Positions 6,473 through 10,815 of a stretch of DNA of 10,815 nt are shown here, piece by piece; position 1 is the first letter of the stretch; each line of letters begins with the position of its first letter. Below the pieces are notes generated by a model. The model made no database searches, was not told the origin of the DNA, and saw only the letters and a program-made list of their open reading frames with translations. The stretch comes from Rhodospirillales bacterium. Its GTDB lineage: Bacteria; Pseudomonadota; Alphaproteobacteria; Acetobacterales; Acetobacteraceae. The stretch covers positions 1 through 10,815 of the forward strand of contig JAGWOU010000031.1 in the NCBI GenBank assembly GCA_028870815.1, read 5' to 3'. The position numbers and the translations under genes are program-made.

Positions 6473-8287
6473 ATGAAAGAAGGTCTCTGCCCTTGCGGCA
6501 GCTTGTTGCGGGCGGCGCGGTGCTGCGCCGCGGATCAGGCGCAATGGCCAAGCCAGGAGGCCGCCGCCCTGCTGGACGACAAGGCCGCCGAGGCGACGAA
6601 GCTTTTCAACGAAAAGAAGCATGGCGAGGCCGAGACGCTGGCATTGACGATCCTGGATGCGGTGCCGAACCAGCGCGCCGCCCTGAGGGTTCTGTTTGAA
6701 ATCCGCAATGCCCAGAAGCGCATCAAGGCGGCGGATGCACTGGGCATCCGGCTGGCCGGGTTGCCGGGCACTGCGGCATTGCGGGCGCTGGCGAATGGGC
6801 AATTCGCGCAATATCTCGTGGCGCAGGGGCGCCATACGGAGGCGCTGCCCTTTGCCGCGGCGGCGGTGAAGGCAGCACCCAGGGCGGCGCAGGGGCATCA
6901 TGTTTTGGGCGTGGTGTTTACCGAAACCGGCGCGGTGCTGGCGGGTGAACGGCATTACCGGCAGGCGCTGGCCCTGCTGCGGCGCGAGGATGGCATGGTG
7001 CTTGGCAATCTTGCCTGGAACCTGAAATTGCAAGGTCGCCTCTCCGAGGCCGAGGCGCTTTATGCGCGCGCATTGGCGTTGCGGCCGGATAATACGCGCG
7101 GTACCGGCGGGCTGGCGCAGGTGCTTTTCATCAAAGGCGAGCGCGGCCGCGCGGATGCGCTGCTGGATGAGGCCCTAACCCGTTGGCCGCAGGACCGCAT
7201 GCTGCGGTTGTTGAAGGTGATGGCGGACCTTGCCTGCCAGCGCCCGGGGGAGGCGCTTGAGCGGCTTGGCCCGCCGGAAGCCCAGATGCCGCCGGAATTG
7301 CTGGCGCGGGGCCGGGCCTTCATGCAGCTTGGCCAGATGCAGGAGGCGATCAGCGCCATTGCCACCGCGCGCACAATTCAGCGCGAACGTACCGGCCACA
7401 CCTATCAGCCGGAGGCGCTGCTCGGCCAATCGGAACGGGACAAGGCTTATTTCACCGGCGATCGTCTGCGTCCCTTGCCGCGCGCGGCGGCGGGCGGGTT
7501 CACGCCGGTTTTTCTGCTCGGTTTCCCCCGTGCGGGCAGTAGCCTGCTGGAGCAATTGCTGGCGCAGATACCCGGCTTCGCCCCCGGCGACGAAGCAGCA
7601 CCCGTGGCGGCGCTGGCGAAAGCGGCGCCCGGGCTGCTGGGCGGCGATTATCCTGAGTGTCTGGACGAGATGCTGGTAGGTGAGGCGGCGTACGCGCCGG
7701 ACCGCTTGCGGGAGATGTATGAGACGCCGCGCCGCGCCATGGGCTTGGTACGGCCGGAGGTGCGGTTCATCACCGACCGCGCAAGCTCCAATATTTGGCA
7801 TCTCGGGCTCATCAAGCTGCTCTATCCCGAAGCGCCGGTCATTCACGTCCTGCGGCATCCTTATGACCTCGTGCTCTCCAACATCGTGCAGGATCGTAAG
7901 CTGGAAGGTAACGCGCAGGCGGGTCTGCCTGGGTTGGCACGGTATTTCGCGTTGCAGGCCGAGATGATCCGGCATTATCGCGGACAGCTGACCCTGCGCT
8001 ATCTGCCTGTGCGTTATGAGGATCTGGTGGCAGACCCGGAGGCGGCGGTACGGCGGGTGCTGGCGTTTATCGGCGTGGAGGTGGCACTGCCACCGGATTT
8101 CCCGGCCAATGCCACACGGGTGGCCGAGCCTTTGCCCGCGCATTTTGCCGGGCGGGAGGCGGTGCATGCCCGTGCGGCCTGGCGGTTCAAACCCTACCGC
8201 GCCGCGCTGCCAAACTTGTTCACGGAGGTGGCGCCGCTTCTGGACCCCTGGGTGCGCGAACTTGGCTATGAGGAACAGGGCGCATGA
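6473..8287 (+). CDS. SEC-C motif / TPR / sulfotransferase fusion protein
   Basis: A 604-residue protein in three parts. Residues 6-18 form a SEC-C-type zinc motif, CPCGS with C6, C8, C17 and C18 in the exact CxC-x8-CC spacing. Residues about 38-310 are TPR-like helical repeats (for example QGRLSEAEALYARALALRPD at 187-206). Residues 345-604 are a PAPS-dependent sulfotransferase domain: the 5'-phosphosulfate loop FLLGFPRAGSSLLEQLL starts at 347, and the 3'-phosphate motif VLRHPYD (459-465) is followed by S469. The end, with FKPYRAALPNLF and ELGYE, is typical of TPR-linked bacterial sulfotransferases. There is no signal peptide or membrane segment, so it is cytoplasmic; TPRs may recruit the acceptor. 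ATG 6473 has only a weak ribosome site; TTG 6467 is a poor alternative. It overlaps the next gene by ATGA. The acceptor is unknown; it might be a protein, glycan or lipid. Confidence 0.85.
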   Translation: MKEGLCPCGSLLRAARCCAADQAQWPSQEAAALLDDKAAEATKLFNEKKHGEAETLALTILDAVPNQRAALRVLFEIRNAQKRIKAADALGIRLAGLPGTAALRALANGQFAQYLVAQGRHTEALPFAAAAVKAAPRAAQGHHVLGVVFTETGAVLAGERHYRQALALLRREDGMVLGNLAWNLKLQGRLSEAEALYARALALRPDNTRGTGGLAQVLFIKGERGRADALLDEALTRWPQDRMLRLLKVMADLACQRPGEALERLGPPEAQMPPELLARGRAFMQLGQMQEAISAIATARTIQRERTGHTYQPEALLGQSERDKAYFTGDRLRPLPRAAAGGFTPVFLLGFPRAGSSLLEQLLAQIPGFAPGDEAAPVAALAKAAPGLLGGDYPECLDEMLVGEAAYAPDRLREMYETPRRAMGLVRPEVRFITDRASSNIWHLGLIKLLYPEAPVIHVLRHPYDLVLSNIVQDRKLEGNAQAGLPGLARYFALQAEMIRHYRGQLTLRYLPVRYEDLVADPEAAVRRVLAFIGVEVALPPDFPANATRVAEPLPAHFAGREAVHARAAWRFKPYRAALPNLFTEVAPLLDPWVRELGYEEQGA

Positions 8288-9657
8288 GCGGGACCGCACA
8301 TCCCGGCAAGGTGGTGATGCCCCTGGCCGAGGCGCTGGAAAAACTCGCCAAGCTGGAGCAGGCGAACAAGCTGGATGAGGCGGATGATCTGGCCACGCGG
8401 ATGCTGGCGGCGATGCCGGAGCATCCGCATATTCTGCAACTGGCGGGCATCGTCTCCTACCGCAGCGGGCGGGTGGCCGAGGCGATCGAGCGGATGGAGA
8501 AATCCGAGGCGCTGTCGCCGACAGCCGCGCTGTATCCGCGCAATATCTGTGAGGTGTATCGCGGTGCGGGCCGGCTGGATGACGCGTTGCGTGCCGGGCA
8601 GCGGGCAACGCAGTTGGCGCCGGCGGATGCGCGTTCGCATTTCAATCTCGCGCTGATCCATTACGAGCGGCTGGAACTGGACGACGCCGTGCGCGTGGCG
8701 GATCAGGCGATCGCGCTCGACCCCGACTTCGCCGAGGCGCATTTCGAGAAAGTCGAGGCGCTGCTGCTGTCGGGAAGGCTGCGGGAAGGCTGGGAAAGCT
8801 ATGAATGGCGCTTCAAGCTGAAACAGGCTGAAGGCATGTTGCCCAAAACCGAGAAGCCGCAATGGGACGGGCAGGCGATGGAGCCGGGCAAGCTGCTGAT
8901 CATCGGTGACCAGGGGTTTGGCGACTGCATCCAGTTCGCGCGGTTTATTCCCTGGGCGGCATTGCTGGCGCCGCAGCCGGTTGTGGCCTGCTCGGGGGAG
9001 CTGCTGCCGTTGCTCAGCCAGATCCCTGGTATCGGCAAGATTGTTACGCGTTGGGACGATGCGGCGGGGTATGAGGCGTATATCCCGCTCTCCGGCCTGC
9101 CGCGCCTGGCGGGCGCAACCGTGGAGAACATTCCCCCCTCTGGCTATCTTTCGCCAAAGCCGGAGCTGGTGGCGCAATGGGGTGAAAAGCTGGAACGCCT
9201 GGCGCCCAGGGGCAAAAAGCGCGTCGCGCTGGTTTGGGCTGGGCGGCCAACCCATAAGAATGACAAGAAGCGCAGCCTGAAGCTTTCGCAATTCGCGCCG
9301 CTTTTCACGCGGGACGATGTGGTGGTGCTCACCGTGCAGAAGGGCGACCAGATCGCCCAGGCGGGCGGCTATTACGGCCATGCGCCGTTGGTGAATCTTG
9401 GGCCGGAGATCGAGGATTTTCTCGACACGATGGCGATTCTGAAACATGTGGACAGGCTGGTGACGATCGACACATCCGTCGCGCATGTGGCGGGGGCGAG
9501 CAATGTGCCCACCTCCATCGTGCTGCCTTATGCGCCCGACTGGCGCTGGCTGCTGAGCCGGGAGGATACGCCATGGTATCCGTCCCTGCGGCTGTATCGC
9601 CAGACCACACCATATCGCTGGGATGATGTGATCCAGCGCGTGGCGGCGGATTTATAG
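8284..9657 (+). CDS. TPR protein with GT-B glycosyltransferase-like domain
   Basis: A 457-residue cytoplasmic protein. TPR repeats fill about residues 12-185, with typical AEAIERMEKSEALSP and DDAVRVADQAIALDPDFAEA segments. A GT-B fold domain related to the ADP-heptose:LPS heptosyltransferase (GT9) superfamily follows from about 200: KLLIIGDQGFGDCIQF (203-218), VALVWAGRPTHKND, and the nucleotide-site signature TIDTSVAHVAGA (394-405), then WRWLLSREDTPWYPSLRLYRQ near the end (family-typical). ATG 8284 overlaps the sulfotransferase stop (ATGA), with AGGAA 8 nt upstream, so the two are translationally coupled. Many alphaproteobacterial TPR-GT proteins of this kind act in surface glycan or flagellin-type modification, but no donor or acceptor can be read from the sequence. 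Confidence 0.86.
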   Translation: MSGTAHPGKVVMPLAEALEKLAKLEQANKLDEADDLATRMLAAMPEHPHILQLAGIVSYRSGRVAEAIERMEKSEALSPTAALYPRNICEVYRGAGRLDDALRAGQRATQLAPADARSHFNLALIHYERLELDDAVRVADQAIALDPDFAEAHFEKVEALLLSGRLREGWESYEWRFKLKQAEGMLPKTEKPQWDGQAMEPGKLLIIGDQGFGDCIQFARFIPWAALLAPQPVVACSGELLPLLSQIPGIGKIVTRWDDAAGYEAYIPLSGLPRLAGATVENIPPSGYLSPKPELVAQWGEKLERLAPRGKKRVALVWAGRPTHKNDKKRSLKLSQFAPLFTRDDVVVLTVQKGDQIAQAGGYYGHAPLVNLGPEIEDFLDTMAILKHVDRLVTIDTSVAHVAGASNVPTSIVLPYAPDWRWLLSREDTPWYPSLRLYRQTTPYRWDDVIQRVAADL

Positions 9658-9703
9658 GCGGCTGGCGTTATCAGTAAATTCCCCGTTTGCGTTCTTGCCT
9701 TGA

Positions 9704-9883
9704 TTACTTCTTGCCCGCCCTGTCTGAGAGGATCGTCACGAGCAGCAGCGTGAGGAGAATCAAAACCCAATCCGTCGCATGCTGAGACAATGGAACCATG
9801 TGCCAGATGGTTGGCGGGGAGGACGTGGTGCACGCGGCGGCTTCGACCTGCGATGTGATGGTTGTGCAAACCGGAGCGGTCAT
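9704..9883 (-). CDS. Small single-pass membrane protein (59 aa), unknown
   Basis: A 59-residue ORF from ATG 9883 to TAA 9706-9704, preceded by AGGAGA with a 6-nt spacer, the best ribosome binding site in this region. Residues 1-38 are polar with two cysteines (C6, C18) and Thr/Ser/Pro-rich; residues 39-52 (WVLILLTLLLVTIL) with flanks form one hydrophobic helix; the tail SDRAGKK is basic. The positive-inside rule predicts the N-terminal part outside the cytoplasm and the tail inside. It begins 33 bp after the L,D-transpeptidase-like gene on the same strand, so they are probably co-transcribed and may act together in the envelope. I recognise no family. The transmembrane helix is short, so secretion or peripheral association is also possible. 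Confidence 0.68.
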   Translation of the reverse strand: MTAPVCTTITSQVEAAACTTSSPPTIWHMVPLSQHATDWVLILLTLLLVTILSDRAGKK

Positions 9884-9916
9884 GCTGGCTCTCCTGGTGG
9901 CGCCTTATCTATACCT

Positions 9917-10630
9917 TTAGCTCAAATTCCCGGTGAGGACTGGCTTATTCTCTCCCGAGATCTTCTGAAGGTTCCCAATGCCGGAGGTTATGAGCACCAC
10001 CGTCCCGGGAGAAACGGCCCGGAACAGATGGATCATGGCCCCGGGCGCAATTTGCACACAGCCGGATGAGGCGGGTTGGCCGAGACCCCCCAGATTGGCG
10101 GTGCCGTGAATATATATGTGACGGTGAAGCGTATCCACATCCCCGCCTTCGTTCCAGCCTGGCTCTAACCCTTCCAGCGTCAGAATCCGGGTGGTGATTT
10201 CGGCGCTGGCAGCGAGGTCGTGTGTGGCCAGTGCCGGGGCGGTCACACCTCCTGTCGGGCCATGGCGGTCCAGCACCGCGAATTCGGGCAGGCCGGCGCC
10301 AATTTTTCGAACGACCTGGAATGCGCCCAGAGGTGTTTGAAAACTGTCTGTAAGCTCGCCGGTGCCGCGCAACGCGGTAGAGACAGGCCATGTATCAGCC
10401 AGATCGCCATTCCTGAACAAATAGAGTTGCTGTTTCGCCACATCCACGACGACAAAAACATTGCAGCCCACTTTGTCATAAAGCGACGCGAGATAATGCC
10501 AGTCTTCCACGAAAAAGTCTTGCGCGGCGGGCGACAAGGGCGCTTGAGAGGGCGCCGCGCGTAAAGGCGCGGCAATAGCCAGGAAGCCCAGTGCGGTCAG
10601 AAAACCGCGAATGCGCAACGCGGAAGCCAT
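9917..10630 (-). CDS. Exported L,D-transpeptidase (YkuD) family protein
   Basis: A 237-residue protein. Residues 1-26 look like a Sec signal peptide (basic MASALRIRG, hydrophobic FLTALGFLAIA, then AAPSQA), so it acts in the periplasm. The YkuD domain spans about 57-215: VFVVVDVAKQQLYLFRNG (58-75), TPLGAFQV (99-106), and the active site H175 in YIHGT with C191 in ASSGCVQI. Classical L,D-transpeptidases make 3-3 peptidoglycan crosslinks or attach lipoproteins to peptidoglycan with a cysteine nucleophile. H175 and C191 are 16 residues apart as in the family signature, but the usual SHGC motif is SSGC here. The start ATG 10630 gives an intact signal peptide but has no Shine-Dalgarno match, so expression may be low or leader-dependent. 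The gene lies between a transporter tail and a small membrane gene, all on one strand. Confidence 0.87.
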   Translation of the reverse strand: MASALRIRGFLTALGFLAIAAPLRAAPSQAPLSPAAQDFFVEDWHYLASLYDKVGCNVFVVVDVAKQQLYLFRNGDLADTWPVSTALRGTGELTDSFQTPLGAFQVVRKIGAGLPEFAVLDRHGPTGGVTAPALATHDLAASAEITTRILTLEGLEPGWNEGGDVDTLHRHIYIHGTANLGGLGQPASSGCVQIAPGAMIHLFRAVSPGTVVLITSGIGNLQKISGENKPVLTGNLS

Positions 10631-10666
10631 GCGGGAGATTTAGGACGGCAACTGGCTGGCACAAGG

Positions 10667-10686
10667 TTGCGCCCGGGCGAGCGCAA
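10667..10686 (-). terminator. Weak hairpin between transporter and L,D-transpeptidase gene
   Basis: TTGCGC (10667-10672) pairs with GCGCAA (10681-10686) across an 8-nt CG-rich loop, 17 bp past the transporter stop on the - strand. No proper U-tract follows in that direction, so it may be a weak terminator or merely a chance hairpin. Confidence 0.22.
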
Positions 10687-10702
10687 GCCGGATGAAGGCG
10701 AA

Positions 10703-10815
10703 TTAACCACTTTTGCGCCGCAAGAGCCAGTTCGCGCCGGAGCCCAGTGCCATCAACCCGGATGTCACCAAAAACACAGCCGGCATGCCGATATGCCCGC
10801 CAACAAACCCGCCTC
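10703..10815 (-). CDS. C-terminus of a probable MFS-type transporter (partial)
   Basis: Read on the - strand, an open frame runs in from the right edge to TAA 10705-10703 and gives 36 residues. It begins GGFVGGHIGMPAVFLVTSG and continues as one hydrophobic helix to a basic tail, NWLLRRKSG. Small-residue-rich GG-x-x-GG followed by a final hydrophobic helix and a cytoplasmic basic tail is typical of the last helix pair of major facilitator transporters. With so little visible, another polytopic membrane protein cannot be excluded. Its stop is 72 bp before the L,D-transpeptidase start, so they could share a transcript. Confidence 0.6.
   Translation of the reverse strand, partial: GGFVGGHIGMPAVFLVTSGLMALGSGANWLLRRKSG

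Noticed and set aside
6290..7033. Upstream extension of mbfA that would give a 566-residue protein
   Set aside because: The extra residues show no family match, overlap the divergent gene, and a proper GGAG-spaced ATG exists at 6289.
7175..8608. 477-codon - strand frame opposite the sulfotransferase and GT genes
   Set aside because: It spans two real + strand genes with clear motifs, and its translation is Arg/Pro/Ala-rich compositional shadow.
9779..10069. 96-codon + strand frame over the small membrane gene and the YkuD C-terminus
   Set aside because: It is antisense to two better-supported genes, lacks a ribosome site and has no motif.

Overview
The window is about 65% GC. Its genes and codon use fit an alphaproteobacterium: a heterotetrameric sarcosine oxidase next to purU and folD, and an MbfA-type membrane ferritin, a family best known from alphaproteobacteria. 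An acetic-acid-bacterium-like lineage (Acetobacteraceae) is my best guess from protein style, but this cannot be proven here.

Region 1 (1-3899, + strand) is a one-carbon module. It holds the C-terminal half of sarcosine oxidase alpha (soxA, cut by the left edge), soxG overlapping it by 8 bp, a clear hairpin terminator, then purU and folD. Sarcosine oxidase moves the methyl group of sarcosine onto tetrahydrofolate (THF) as 5,10-methylene-THF. FolD converts that to 10-formyl-THF, and PurU hydrolyses 10-formyl-THF to formate plus free THF. Together they form a methyl-group disposal route.

Region 2 (3959-5336, + strand) is an XRE-cupin regulator followed 4 bp later by a TenA/thiaminase II-like protein. 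Their link to the C1 genes is positional only.

Region 3 (5333-6472) is mbfA on the - strand, a ferritin-like domain fused to a VIT1/CCC1 membrane domain (probable iron exporter). It meets tenA tail to tail with overlapping stop codons. A 183-bp divergent region upstream holds a perfect TATAAT for mbfA and a possible 32-codon ORF on the other strand.

Region 4 (6473-9657, + strand) is a tightly coupled gene pair of undescribed role. The first is a SEC-C zinc motif/TPR/sulfotransferase fusion; the second is a TPR/GT-B glycosyltransferase-like fusion. They share an ATGA overlap.

Region 5 (9704-10815, - strand) runs from the right edge: the tail of a probable transporter, an exported L,D-transpeptidase-fold protein with a variant active-site motif, and a 59-residue one-helix membrane protein with a strong ribosome binding site. 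I see no mobile elements, CRISPR, tRNA or rRNA. No stretch over 300 bp lacks a gene.
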